Shown: positions 45,948 through 57,125 of the stretch, piece after piece
Layout: the number at the start of each line of letters is the position of its first letter
Numbering within the stretch: position 1 is the stretch's first letter
Source: Patellaria atrata CBS 101060
Lineage: Eukaryota > Ascomycota > Dothideomycetes > Patellariales > Patellariaceae
DNA length: 64,000 nucleotides
Direction of reading: 5' to 3'
NCBI GenBank assembly: GCA_010093705.1
Contig: MU006097.1
Span: 391,587 to 455,586 of the forward strand
Translations under genes and position numbers: made by a program
Notes under the pieces: model-generated
What the model was told of the DNA's origin: nothing
What the model saw: the letters and a program-made list of their open reading frames with translations, nothing else
Database searches by the model: none

Positions 45948-47497
45948 ACATGGAAGGAACTATTCGCAGGCTATCAGTTTCCACGTCTTGCAATTTGTGC
46001 CCTCTTAGCAAGTCTTGATCAATCATCATAGAGGAGCTTTATTACCATACCCGCAGAGTTTGCAGTTATTCCCCACGCGCGACTCTTCTTATCTCCGCAT
46101 AGATATTTCTTGTCCCCTCTAACCGCATACATCTACGTTACTATTTTGTGGACAATATGTCAAACCCGGGTGGAATTAATACATTCCGAGATCCCGTTTT
46201 CTAACGCCAAATTGAACGACTTTCTCCAGGGTTGGTTGTGGCGTTTTATTGGGTATCATTTGGAAAGCGAAGGTACAAGACCGGGTTTTTTTTATACCTT
46301 ACATATCCTGCTCCGGGCTGGTTGATCCCCGTTGCAAAGATCGTGAGACTTTATTTCCTTCTTCTGCAACCTGTGTGCAATTCACTTTTTCCTATTTGGA
46401 TTTATCTCTTTCCGTGGGTTTTCAGGGCATTTTCCTTTTCAGTGTCTCCATTTGTTGCGTTTGAGAGCCTATTTCCTTTGTGAAATCTTATGAGGGAGCA
46501 GTTAGGGCTGTATGAAGAATCTCTGGTTGGAGTGGTGGACGTAGAGTTGTGTCAGAGGGGGATGTGCCTATAAAAGGCGAATATACCACAGGTGTTGTAG
46601 CATCAAGATAGAGTGGGCGAGCCGGAGAGAGAGGGGACGACCGGGGATGTCAAGTTGAAAAGTGTAGAGAGATAATAACGCGCTGTGCGTGTAAATCTAA
46701 CTTTACCTATATCCCACGGTATCTTGAAGACTAAGGTGAACACGCTGACGATACTAATCCATGCTTTACAAATATTCACACCATTCCGAATTAGTACATA
46801 CCGGCTTCGGGAAACCGAGTACGAAAAATGCAAATGCCGACGATCTAGGTGTCATGTCACTAACACAGCAAAACAGTCTTGCCGATGATCCGTCTTGAAC
46901 AATCACGAGTTCATATGTGCATACTATCATCAGCACGATCTAAGAAATCCGATGCAAATCCGACCGGTACGGATGATGATTGAGCCATATCAACACCACC
47001 GTTCCATCAGCTAAAAACGAGGACGCCTCTCCACATTATCGTCTTTCCAGCCTCATCTCCACAACGGTCACTCGAAATAGAACGATGTTGCAGTCAAGGT
47101 TCTACGCAAGGAAGCTCGCATCCCGGTCCATCTTGATGTTATTGCGTGATCTCAAGATCCGTAGCTCGTTTCCTGAAACGGTCATGAGAGCTTCATTTAA
47201 ACAGCTACGGAAACACACCCTTTAGCCCAGTTATTTTTGAAGGGTATTTGGGATGTCATGGGGCTGTGGACACCGTATGCACGGGTCGATACTACCGTAG
47301 CTCGCGATAGGAAAGGATTTGAAATTCGTAGACAACAAGAGTTCTAAGAGTATATGTGTTTGTATCGTAGATATAAAAGACAGTAGGTTTTTAATTCTGC
47401 TATATTCTCAACCATATCAAAAGTCAGAATCAACAATCCTAACTCATACAACCCATAATCACATCTCATCAGACAAGCACCTTTTGACACAATCAAA
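45948..47497. other. 1.55-kb gene-free interval
   Basis: It starts with the 3' flank of the homeobox gene. TATAAAAGG occurs at 46569 without a credible frame after it. The promoter of the But2 gene occupies the right end. Confidence 0.5.
47372..47378 (+). promoter_or_regulatory. TATA box of the But2-like gene
   Basis: TATAAAA 126 bp upstream of the ATG at 47498, followed by an A/C-rich leader and AATCAAAATG at the start. Confidence 0.5.
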
Positions 47498-48064
47498 ATG
47501 CTCCTCCAAACCCTCCTCAGCACCACTTTCCTCCTGACCCTTACCGCCGCCGCACCCTCCCTCGGGGCCCGCGGTTGCTCCATCGGGTTCCCCAGCACAA
47601 TCATCTCACTGGACCAGAAGGCGCCCACCACCGCCTCCGGCAAGACGCTCAAGATCCGCGCCCTCCAATCCGCCGGCGGCACCGGCCGGGAAGCCATGGA
47701 GTTCCAATTCACCAACATCCCAGCGAACAGCTACGGATGCCAGCTCGAGCTGAATTTTCCAGCGGGGACCAGCATCACGAACCAAGGGTCCAGCCAGATC
47801 GACACGTACGTGCTCGATCGGGATATCAGCGTCGCGGATACGTGGAACCGGGCGCCAGGGAAGAGCTATCTGTTCGGCACGACGAACGTGTATAGCGATC
47901 CCGGCATGCCGACCACTGTCGTTGTGAATAGTGTGCAGTGCAAGCCGACGCTTAATTTTAGGGTTGAGATTGCGTCGCAGACTCAGGCGGGTGTTATGGC
48001 GTTTGCGCAGCAGAATCCGCCTAGTACGCAGCCGGTAGGGTTTAGGTTGACGCATAATTGCTAG
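47498..48064 (+). CDS. Secreted But2-domain protein
   Basis: 188 residues, intronless. A signal peptide of about 18 residues (LLTLTAAAPS) precedes a mature all-beta protein with EFQFTNIPANSYGCQLELNF and FRVEIASQTQAGVMAFAQ. It ends GFRLTHNC. This layout, with four Cys including one at the C-terminus, matches the ubiquitin-3-binding But2 C-terminal domain family found in many secreted ascomycete proteins. The biochemical role is unknown. The coding sequence is markedly GC-rich compared with its flanks, suggesting high expression. Confidence 0.8.
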   Translation: MLLQTLLSTTFLLTLTAAAPSLGARGCSIGFPSTIISLDQKAPTTASGKTLKIRALQSAGGTGREAMEFQFTNIPANSYGCQLELNFPAGTSITNQGSSQIDTYVLDRDISVADTWNRAPGKSYLFGTTNVYSDPGMPTTVVVNSVQCKPTLNFRVEIASQTQAGVMAFAQQNPPSTQPVGFRLTHNC

Positions 48065-49121
48065 AGAGTTAAGGGAAAGGAGGGATGGAGGATAAGAGGC
48101 TGGGGGTTAGGGGTGTGTTGGGTAATGGAGACATTTGTAATATAGCTTTTTTGTGTTTCACATTCCTTTAGCGTGCATTTTATGGTTTTTTGATCGATCT
48201 TTGGGATACAGTATATAAGTTATAAATGAAAAGGTAGCTAATGTACTTCTCGGAAGGTCTTACTATCTATCGAAACATTGGCGGTTGATATGTTGACAGG
48301 AAATTGACGTAGAAGGATCTGAGCACGTTCTCTTCCCTCCTACTAATGCTGTTTATTTCCTATACTGGCCCTGATAAAAAATCTTTGACTTGGTTGTATA
48401 CAATGGCTAGATGGTTGAAAAGCGACGATAGTGGGAAATGACCTAAATTCCACGAGATACAGAGACAGACAGTATAAAATTACTTTACTGTACAAAATAG
48501 CCGAATTGTAACAAATAGACTGGACTGTACGGAACAACTGAAAGGTACAGACTATAGGATGCTTTTCGGTACAAAATGGCTGAACTGAGCGAAAATACTT
48601 CTCTCCATCTTATAATAATACGAGCACATCCTCTCCTGATCTTCTGGATTGTCCAAAGTTGTACAGTACAGTACATCATATGGATGTTGAACCTCAACAT
48701 GGGTTGTACACTGACTCCAATGAATGGTCTTCTTCTTCAGAACGTTCTCGACTGAAAGCTGTTGTCTCTCACGTGTCTCTTTCGTTTTGTCGATGCATGA
48801 AGCTATCACGAGTGGTCTGTGCTACGAATGATGATGTACGGATCGTCCATACCCTCGCTACCCACTTTTTCTGTATCCGTTATTACATATCTGGTCGTTA
48901 TATCTGCTCTGCTTTTGACTGATGCGTCTACCAGTATGGAAGTCGGGTTCAATCTCGATAGCTCCTCTTCGTCTTTTCTGGCACCGATGTCACGTAGATG
49001 GGACTCATGCTAACACGAAAAACAAAGCATATGAATGACAAGTATCATCAGCCTCGGACTTTAGTTTTCATTATTTTGCCACTTCATCAATTCGGATTGT
49101 AAGATACTCCGTATCTTCGCT
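48065..49121. other. 1.06-kb intergenic with GTAC-rich words
   Basis: No gene. Two short similar segments, GTACAAAATAGCCGAATTG near 48490 and GTACAAAATGGCTGAACTG near 48569, and a GTACAGTACAGTAC at 48661 lie here. Confidence 0.55.
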
Positions 49122-49931
49122 ATGTCACAGCCACCGTCCTATGACTATGAGCTGGAGGGTTCAACCGATCATACCAATCATATTGATGAAGAGCTTCCAG
49201 ATTACGAGCCTGCCAACGTTCCTGGATATCTTGACCGGCAGGCTTCGAATGCGTCTTCGAGGCCGCTCTTCTCACTGCACCTTCTCCAGCATGATAGCAG
49301 ACTCCAGCGTCTGGTTTACTTTGGTCCTTCCAATGGAGATACTTACAAAGTTGCCTTTCGTGGAAGCATGAACTTATTTTCCCGTAAACCAGATATGAAC
49401 TTGATTCGAATCTCCACTGGAAGTGAACAAACGGTCGTCGCCAGCATTAGCTTTGTTAAAGATGGTCCTTTACCGTACTATCCAAGGGCAAAGGTCGTTC
49501 GTAAGACTCCAGAGACCGTGAACGAGGAGACGACACCTATGGAATCAAGAAATTTTGAACATTGGTGCTTTAACATCGACGAGATTACCTATGTCTGGTT
49601 CGTTAGCTATGATCCGATGTCTCTTATGCTCGCGGATAGAACGGGGACCGTCTCTGTTGCTCAGTTCACATATAGCTCGGTGGGAATTGCAGCAGCTAAA
49701 GGTGCTGAGATTGGAGAACTCTCAATCCTCGATCCTCAATTTGCATTCAATAGAGACTTAGTAGAACTCGTAATATCGAGTTGCTTAGTTGCCATCAATC
49801 ACTTCAAAAACCTAGGGAGACATTATCGGGCTGGAAAATCCCGTGCAGCAAGAGGATCGGAAACAAGGACTGATACACCATCTGTATTATTCACGACTGC
49901 TAGGTCAAATAGCCTACAGACAACAGGATAA
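49122..49931 (+). CDS. Tubby-like/LURP-like protein with PPxY motif
   Basis: 269 residues, intronless. The N-terminus carries PPSYDYE and LPDYEP, that is PPxY and PxY-type motifs which bind WW domains of Rsp5-type ubiquitin ligases. The remainder is a beta-rich domain (FSLHLLQHDSRLQRLVYFGP, then YKVAFRGSMNLFSRKPDM and HWCFNIDEITYVWFVSY). Near its end comes LVISSCLVAINHFKNLGRHY, a hydrophobic helix like the central helix of tubby/LURP-one-related/scramblase folds. The fold call is inference from pattern. It may be a membrane-associated adaptor; no catalytic residues are evident. Confidence 0.6.
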   Translation: MSQPPSYDYELEGSTDHTNHIDEELPDYEPANVPGYLDRQASNASSRPLFSLHLLQHDSRLQRLVYFGPSNGDTYKVAFRGSMNLFSRKPDMNLIRISTGSEQTVVASISFVKDGPLPYYPRAKVVRKTPETVNEETTPMESRNFEHWCFNIDEITYVWFVSYDPMSLMLADRTGTVSVAQFTYSSVGIAAAKGAEIGELSILDPQFAFNRDLVELVISSCLVAINHFKNLGRHYRAGKSRAARGSETRTDTPSVLFTTARSNSLQTTG

Positions 49932-50011
49932 TGCGAATTGAACAACTATAGTCTAGCTTTTCATCTCTCCATCGCTACGAGTCAACAACCTGTCAAGCAA
50001 CTCTCGAGGCC

Positions 50012-50521
50012 TCAACCATCAAAATCCACAGACTGTGACGCTTGACCCGCGGCTTCCTCATCCAAAGCAACATTCTTGTTCAACTTGGTCGTCTGCTCTG
50101 CCAACTTATCCGCCACATCGTCCCCGTTTGCTTGCTTAATCATGAGTTGTAACACTTGGAGCTGCAACTTCAAGACCTTGTTCTTAATCTTCCCGTTCTG
50201 AAGCGCTATTCCAGCTTCACTGTCCTCTCCTGCAGCTTCAATTGCAGGGTTGAAACCATCCACCTCGGCAGACTCGGCTACCTCGCGGGCCGCGCTCATG
50301 ATTTCGATATCAGACTCGGCGACGTTTGCGATGTCGTTCAGGTCGATGGGGAACTGAGCGTTCACTTCCGCGAGTGCGTTACCGGCAACGCCATCGGAGA
50401 CTTGGAATTGGGAGTATGGGAGCGTCTGTAGAACACCTCCTTGTCGTTTTGCTTTCAGGATTGGACCGGCAGAGGTGAGGGAGAGTGTCGAGAGGATTGC
50501 AATGAAAATTGAGGACCGCAT
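50012..50521 (-). CDS. Small secreted protein, unknown
   Basis: 169 residues, intronless. A signal peptide (residues 1-18, STLSLTSAGP) and a KR dibasic site at 25-26 suggest secretion with a short pro-segment. The mature part is acidic, Ala-rich and helical (AGNALAEVNAQFPIDLND, then LKLQLQVLQLMIKQANGDD), with no cysteine. Similar small Ala-rich secreted proteins are common in ascomycetes. Function unknown. Confidence 0.72.
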   Translation of the reverse strand: MRSSIFIAILSTLSLTSAGPILKAKRQGGVLQTLPYSQFQVSDGVAGNALAEVNAQFPIDLNDIANVAESDIEIMSAAREVAESAEVDGFNPAIEAAGEDSEAGIALQNGKIKNKVLKLQLQVLQLMIKQANGDDVADKLAEQTTKLNKNVALDEEAAGQASQSVDFDG

Positions 50522-52621
50522 TGTGATCGTTTTCCGGTAATTATTTTTGAGAGGTTTCTTAAGGAGTGTATCTTTTTTTCAATGTCGAACGAGATATAAA
50601 TGCAAAAAGGGATAGTATGTACACGAATAGAACGGTAGTCTGAGCCAGTCAAACGAAGAAACGAAAAGCGAATCGCACAGCGATGTTTCCCAAGATTGGC
50701 GAACAAAGGGAATTGAAGAGATGATTCAATTAATGCTGGATATAACTGTTTGCTGAAGGCATATCATTCACCTTTTATATCTGCATGAATGCCCATCGAA
50801 GTCGGTTGTCTCGGCCCTCTCCAAAACTTACCACCTAAGTCAATTTCTCCACACCAAACCTTAAATCAGTAACTGAGTCTATACTCTATCTTATTGGAGC
50901 AAAATTCAGGAACGGGTTTGCTGGAACATGAGGCTCTGGTGTTGCAACCTTAAAATCCTCCTCAGGGGTTTGTTAGTGTGACGTCTCAAGAGCCTCGCTT
51001 CGGTGAAACTTGCCTCACCACTCAACGTCTATGATAGACCACTGGAGCATTAGCTAATAGATGCTCTGGAAAAGCTCACTGGCGCGGTTACGACTCTATT
51101 ATGGAAACCTTGTTTTGTTGTCTGGAAGCTTGTGCTTATTTCAAATTTGAATGTGGGGTGAATGGACGACGAGTCATAGAGAACTCATTGAGCGCGAAGA
51201 TAAAACGCTTGATCGTCAATAACCAGACGTTGCGAGATTCAAGATGAACGCTTAGCGGCTCTGAATGACCTCTCGAGCACGCCTTTATTTCAAGTGACAT
51301 GAGGGGATTGAGGTGAAAATGTAAGGGCTAAGAAAAGTTCTACCCAAGAGTATAAAAGATATTTCATCATGCCTAGATTCCTATTAATTTCGTCTTATAT
51401 AGGGTTTATTTGGGGAAATGATCACGCACAACTAACTATAACTGGCTATTGATAGATAAGAAAATATATAGACTATATCTGGTCTATAACTTACGGAACT
51501 AACTCCTGGAATGACAATGATTCCAAGTAAGGATATCTAGAATGTTCTGGTTCTCGGTGAGATTCGAGACATATTAAATACGCGGATGAGGACAGGATTT
51601 ATAGCTCTAAAAAAAAGGATAGGGAGAAAGATGTTTTTCTTAACCTACTGTATCAATCCCGCAGCTCATCCTGCTTCCCATCATGAAAGGTACGATACAT
51701 TCATCTTGACCAGCGATCATGAGCTCGTGGTTCCTCTTTAGTGCGGTCGTACTCAATTCTACGACGAGCTTTTAGTACAGCACAAGACATATTTTAAGAG
51801 TCCTATAAAACATTTTGTAAAATTAGTTCCATTAGTATATTTATGCCTTTATTGGCTAGTGATTCGCGTTACCAGCTGTTAGATGGTGGAGCTATCGGGG
51901 TGTTGATTCTTGTGGTAACCAGGGGTAGTGAGCTAGTCGCTTATACCACCACAATTACGGTATCGTCGTAACCTAGGGTTTCTAAACTAACATAACACTA
52001 TCTTTTAGTTCTTGTGTTGGTGCTATTTTCGTTATTTTCTGAGACATAGATTTCATACTGTTCCGTCCGTTTTAGTACACACCTGCAGTATATAACAGCT
52101 AGATAGAACCTCTCTTTTGAGAATCAAGCGACATATTCCATGCACCTGCAGATCCAGTTTATCTAATACCAGCCCAGTCGTGCTATCTTATATAATCACA
52201 TTCGATTATATCATAGCTCACTCAAACTCCATCCTATCTCCATATGCTATAAGTATAACAGTTTACTAGAAAATTCTTCCACACCAAGTTCATAATCATT
52301 AGTGACGACTTCACACAATTACATCGTACGAACCCACCAATTTCCCCGCTTTCATCGTGCCACAATGTCTTCTTTGCCACTAATCAATACCGCTATTTGT
52401 CAGCCCTTAACTGTGCCCCCTGACTGATCTGATATATATCACATGTCTCCTTCTCCCATCAGGTGTGCTGTTAAAGGAACAATTGATGAGTACAATTGTT
52501 TGGATAACCTCTTTTTGCTATACCCCTTGCATCAGGCCCGAGCGTTACAATCTAATAAAGACTTCATACTCAATCAACTTTTCCTACTGATCTCTAGCTT
52601 CTCATACCCTACACTAAGAAA
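50522..52621. other. 2.1-kb AT-rich gene-poor stretch
   Basis: No gene. From about 51340 to 52620 the sequence is AT-rich, with many stops in all frames. A short imperfect inverted repeat (TTGTGGTAA near 51911 facing TACCACCACAA near 51945) is present. I recognise no transposon ends, so its origin is open. Confidence 0.5.
50773..50779 (-). promoter_or_regulatory. TATA box of the small secreted protein gene
   Basis: TATAAAAGG on the minus strand, about 250 bp upstream of the ATG at 50521; the leader would be long. Confidence 0.35.
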
Positions 52622-53686
52622 ATGGCACCTACATATCTCATCACAGGCGCAACTGGTGGCCTCGGCCACTCAATTCTCAATACGCTCATCCCACTTCTCC
52701 CTTCAGGCACCCTCTTCGCAGGATCCTCCAACCCGGCCAAACGCCAAAAACTCGAAGCCCAAGGCGTAGGCTTTCGCCATTGCAACTTCTCGGACAAGGA
52801 GTCCCTGATCAAGGCCTTCCAGGGCATAGACAGGCTCTTCGTCGTCTCGGTCGACGAATTCGACAACGATACCAGAGTCCGACTGCACAGAAACGCCATT
52901 GAAGCAGCGGAAGCAGCGGGCGTGGGTCATGTCTGGTACTCCAGTCTCGCATTTGGAGGCTATGGAGATTCGGACGTTTTCTTTCAAAAAGCCCATCTAG
53001 ATACGGAGAAGTTGCTGAAGGAGTAAGTGTTAGAAAGTTATGTAAAGTACCAATTTCAGTACAGGGTTTGCTGATGGAAATGTTGGCAGGTCGAAGTTGA
53101 CGTGGACGTCTGTACGCGAAGCTATCTATGCAGATGCGTTCCCGGTGTTCATGAACTGGTATCCCACGGATCCGAATCAGGTGCTTTATTTACCGTCGGA
53201 TCCGGCGGTGGCGTTGGCGGATAGGGAAGAGTTAGGGGAGGCCACGGCGAAACTCATGTTGAAGGGTGGTTTTGAGAATCAGATAGTGAGTACAATGTCA
53301 CGCGGTTGAGATATTGAATAGTTGTTAATGAAGCATAGGTTCTCCTATCTGGACCGAACGCGTTCCGGTACTCGGATGTGGTGAAAGTTATCAACGAGAC
53401 GACCGGACGGAACGTGAAGCTCGAGATTGTCCCGAAGAAGGAGTATGTGAGGAAGTGTGCTGAGAATGACGAGGGAGGGAAGAATGAGGCATTTTTCAAA
53501 GCTTGGGCGGGTATGTTCGATTGCATGGACAAGGGCGATGCAGCGACCGTGTCCCCCACGTTATCCGAGGTGTTAGAACGGCCAGCGAAGGACGGGTTAC
53601 AGGTGATTAAAGAGCTGTTGAAGAAGGATAGGAATTTCACGTGGCATCAGAACTACGTCAACAGGGAAAAAGTGAGGGTATGTTGA
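52622..53686 (+). CDS. NmrA-like NAD(P)-binding protein
   Basis: Atypical short-chain dehydrogenase-like protein of the NmrA/HSCARG/QOR2 type: a redox sensor or reductase. Exons 52622-53022, 53090-53285 and 53339-53686 give 314 residues. The dinucleotide loop is ITGATGGLGHSIL at the N-terminus. RLFVVSVDEFDNDTRVRLHRN and GVGHVWYSSLAFGG follow the usual order, and the FQKAHLDTEKLLKES helix replaces the Tyr-Lys catalytic pair. The terminal codons may be spliced differently: a donor at 53675 (AGG/GTATGT) with an acceptor near 53727 would swap the last two residues for about eight. Substrate unknown. Confidence 0.85.
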
Positions 53687-54026
53687 TGGCAAGAAGACAT
53701 ACTCGAATGCCTAAGTCACTGGACAGTCACTGAGAACAAATATATAATGGGAATCAAAAGTTATCCCCAAGAGACATATATTACAACATCCCAACCTAAA
53801 GCACATGACCCACCGGTCCCCCCCCTTTCACCTCCTGCTGCTGCGGTTATTTTATTATTAGAGGGTTTGGAGAGTGGTTTTCCGCGAGGTGTGATGATGA
53901 ATTATTTGCTGGGACAACGGGGATGGCATGGTCCATTACAGCGTTGCAGATCCGTGGGAAACAATCTTGTAAAATTCTATGAATTAAGATTTTTATGGAG
54001 CAACTAACATCTTCCACCTCTAACCC
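53687..54026. other. Convergent 3' flanks
   Basis: Shared 3' region of the NmrA-like gene and the CofD-like gene. No further feature. Confidence 0.55.
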
Positions 54027-55705
54027 TCAAGCCTCCGTATTTCTCCTATTCCAATCCCGACGCCCATCCCTCTTTCCTACAATGACTTCCAAAGCCTGCA
54101 ACAGCGCCTTCTCATCATATCTCAACCCCTTCCCCTCGCCAGTCCTCCCGTATAACCTCACCGTCTCGATTCCCAAATCCGCCAGTCTCGCTTTCTCCAC
54201 ATTCGGCGTTCCCGGCCCCTCGAGATGGATCACATGCGTAACGTACATCTTGTACTCCTCCGGCTCCGGGGCTTTATCCAAGCCGCGGGACTCAGCCGCC
54301 GCCCTCGCGATCGCGGCGACGAAATCGACCGCGGTGTACGGGTTTGAAGAGGGCCCGGTTTCGCGGTCATTGGTGCTGTTCAAGATGAGAATTTTATGCC
54401 TGATGCGCGGCGAGGCGAGCGTGGCGCCGACGTCGCGCAGGATCAGTGAGGGCACGATGGAGGTGTACAGCGAGCCGATGCTGTAGATGACCGTGTGCGC
54501 GGCGTCCAAGGCCTCGAGGACTTTGGGGTTCGCGGGGGGTCGGATCTCCTGGCCGTACGGGTTGATGTACCAGATGCGCTCGATGCGGGCGGGGAGGTCT
54601 TCCTCGTCGGTTTTGGAGAAGGCGATATTGGGTTTGCGGAGAGAGGGGAGGGAGCCGGGGAGGTTGGCGTCTTCGATGCTGTCGTGGGCGTAGGTTTCGT
54701 GGGAGAGGGAGAGCGTGGATTCCGGGAGGCTGGTTGGGATCGAGGGGTGGGAGATGGCGTTTTGGCCGACGATCGTGAGGCCGTTGGAGAGGCCGGCGGA
54801 GATGTGGTGGGTGTGGTTTGTGTTTATGGCGGGGAGGACGGAGATTTGGGCCGGCACGCTGCAGATAGTTGATAGGAGGTAGATGGCAGATTCGAAGGAG
54901 CCAGTGAAAATGCGGGCGCTTTGTGGTGTTAGGAGGAATGGTACGGTATTGGTTTGTGTATAGGAGAAAGAAGAGAGTGAGAAATGATTATGGGGAAGGG
55001 GGATGACACCAGTAATAGAGAGAAATATAGATATTAAGGTAGGGAGAGGGCTAGGGGTAAAGAGTGAAATTGACGGTTGTTGTTGATGGCTTACCCAGTA
55101 AGAAACAGATTCCCAATACTAGCAGTGGAAAAGTTAAAAGCTGACGATGGCCTTATTCGCTTAACTATCTCTAGATTTAGAAAGTTGAGGAAGGATCGTA
55201 TGAGTTCTTTTCTTGAAGTTGATATATTGGTCCATAACTCATCTCGAGCTTCGACGATATCAAGCCATTCGAGCCGGGCTTTCTGCTTGTCATTGGAAAG
55301 CCGATGATTGAAAAATGCTTTAATAGCAGCTTTATGGACATCTTGTCCATCGTCTCCATCGGCGTTTTCAGGGATAAGACGGACAAGACGGCCTATCAAA
55401 CGTGGCAATAGCTGTTAGAAATTTTTATGATTCAGGGCTAGAGAAACAGAAAGACATACTTCTCACGTCGCCAATGCCTACTATGTATTAGAAAAATTCT
55501 TTCGAAACGATATACTAATCTTACCTGGGCCACCAAAGACTCGGATCAGCTCAGACGAAGAGCCTCCATTATCACTTATAGGTATGACGTAGCTTAGAGA
55601 GCACTTCTTAGTCTCTGTCAAGCTTGTAAAGACATCAACAAGACTGTTCGCTGCACTACCGCCTGAGAATATCACAATGCCCTTTGATTGGACAACTTCA
55701 TTCAT
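54027..55705 (-). CDS. CofD/UPF0052 (YvcK-like) family protein
   Basis: Nucleotide-sugar or phosphoester-binding Rossmann protein related to CofD (2-phospho-L-lactate transferase) and bacterial YvcK. Fungi are not known to make F420, so the function here is unknown. Exons 55705-55525, 55477-55460, 55392-55095 and 54918-54027 give 462 residues. Motifs in order are IVIFSGGSAANSLVDVF, VIPISDNGGSSSELIRVFGG, then GIGDVRSRLVRLIP, FSTASIGNLFLTGARIFTGS and ESAIYLLS, and late HTVIYSIGSLYTSIVPSLI. Exon 2 is only 18 nt. The acceptor for exon 3 is the TTTGATAG ending at 55393, since the earlier CAG breaks the frame. Confidence 0.87.
55460..55477 (-). other. 18-nt microexon of the CofD-like gene
   Basis: Encodes the GIGDVR part of the conserved GPGIGDVRSRLVRL block. 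Flanked by TAG acceptor and GTATGT donor; skipping it would delete the motif while keeping the frame. Confidence 0.7.
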
Positions 55706-56236
55706 CTTGAGAGTTGGGACGACGACGAGAGAGTGTAGGAATGAGGGAAGATTGGAGATGAAAAGAAAGGAACGATAACAATGATACGCTCATCGGGAGG
55801 CTATTTTGGTCTCTGAACTACATTTCATATCAAATTCATTTATTTTAGCCACGGTAACTATTGCCATTACTCCTATTACTACTTTACCTCAAGGTAGACT
55901 GGTCTCGTATTGAAGGGAAGAGTCACAGCTCGTCTGTTTCAGCTTTTTTTTCGAAAGCCGATGTAACCCCAAAGGGCACATACCTTAGCATCAGCGGAAA
56001 TCACATTTCCCTAAGCTATTAATTCTCTATAATCTGTAAGTTTGGTAGAAGTTTTCGTTCGATATCAAGACTTTGTACAATGATCGAGCATTTCAAAAAG
56101 TCCCGAGAAGCTTGCTCGTACATACACGACCTGTGCCAAGCCATCAGAGACTCTGCTTGGACTGACCATCCACATCGTGAGCGTTACTGAAGCATTCGTA
56201 AATTGTGTTATCTATGCACCACACAATGTCGAAATT
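55706..56236. other. Intergenic, 0.5 kb
   Basis: Promoter of the CofD-like gene and 3' flank of the small mitochondrial protein gene. Nothing else seen. Confidence 0.5.
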
Positions 56237-56653
56237 TCACTTTGACCCATCGCTGGCTCCAATACCACCTGTTGATGCAAACAACCCCTCTGCCAACTGT
56301 CTTTCGTCACCAAAGTTCGGGTCCTCTCTCTGTGCCCTTCGTGCCCTCTTCTCTAGTAGACGCTCCCTCCTATCGGATAGAAGTTTGTATTGCCGCTCCT
56401 CCACTCCAGTCAACCAGTACCCGAAGCTTCCTCCAACTGTCGCGAAGAGCGGATATGCCCAGAGTGATTCTTTCTGGAAGAAGGGACGCATTTCGATGCC
56501 GAGTTGCCAAAATCGTACGGCGAGGCCTGAAGGTGAAAATATCTATTAGTATTGAGACTATTTAGAGGATTGTGGGGTCACATTTCAGTAGAAGATATTG
56601 TGATTGAAGGGGGTAGTACCGAAGCCGCTCCAGAAGAGCACTTTGTGAACCAT
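56237..56653 (-). CDS. Small mitochondrial inner-membrane protein (complex I accessory-like)
   Basis: Exons 56653-56620 and 56526-56237 give 107 residues. The protein begins MVHKVLFWSGFGLAVRFWQL, where GFGLAVRFW forms a short membrane segment. It continues IEMRPFFQKESLWAYPLFA, then VGGSFGYWLTGVEE as a second hydrophobic segment, and a charged tail (DRRERLLEKRARRAQRED). Size, two helices and a basic tail match an accessory subunit of NADH:ubiquinone oxidoreductase that I recall from ascomycetes (NUUM-like), but I am not certain of the identity. It is divergent from SHG1 with 472 bp between ATGs. Confidence 0.62.
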
Positions 56654-57125
56654 TGTGTTGCACCTGGAGCAAATTTTTGTCACCAGGAATAGATAGACTC
56701 AATTAAGAGATCGAGTCCTAGATTACTTGAACGATTGAGCTGTTGTTGTGAGGAGAATTGAGGGTCGTTGCGTCGTAGAATGGAGGAGAGCAAAGTTGGA
56801 GAGTGCTCGTCTTGTCGGGGATTGCAGCTTGCGCGACCCGTCGGCAAAACTTGATCTCCGACTTCAGGGCAGTGATGATCCCCTGCCGATCACGTTCAAC
56901 CAACTAGAACCACAATGCCCATTCACAACTTTTTTACTTTCTTCAACGATCTAAGGCTGTTACTGCGTTTTAACCCTTATTCACATAGTCGCATGCCTTG
57001 GCAAAATCTATCTCCTTTCTCCCTGCTCTAAGTCCTCCTTTGAACTGTCTTCTATCCTCATTCCTCCTTGGAATAATCTCCTGCATCTACCCGCAAATTC
57101 TTTCAAAGAGAACGACACCGAAGAC
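56654..57125. other. Divergent promoter, complex I-like and SHG1 genes
   Basis: Common upstream region of the two genes. Pyrimidine-rich just before 57126. No TATA box. Confidence 0.55.
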
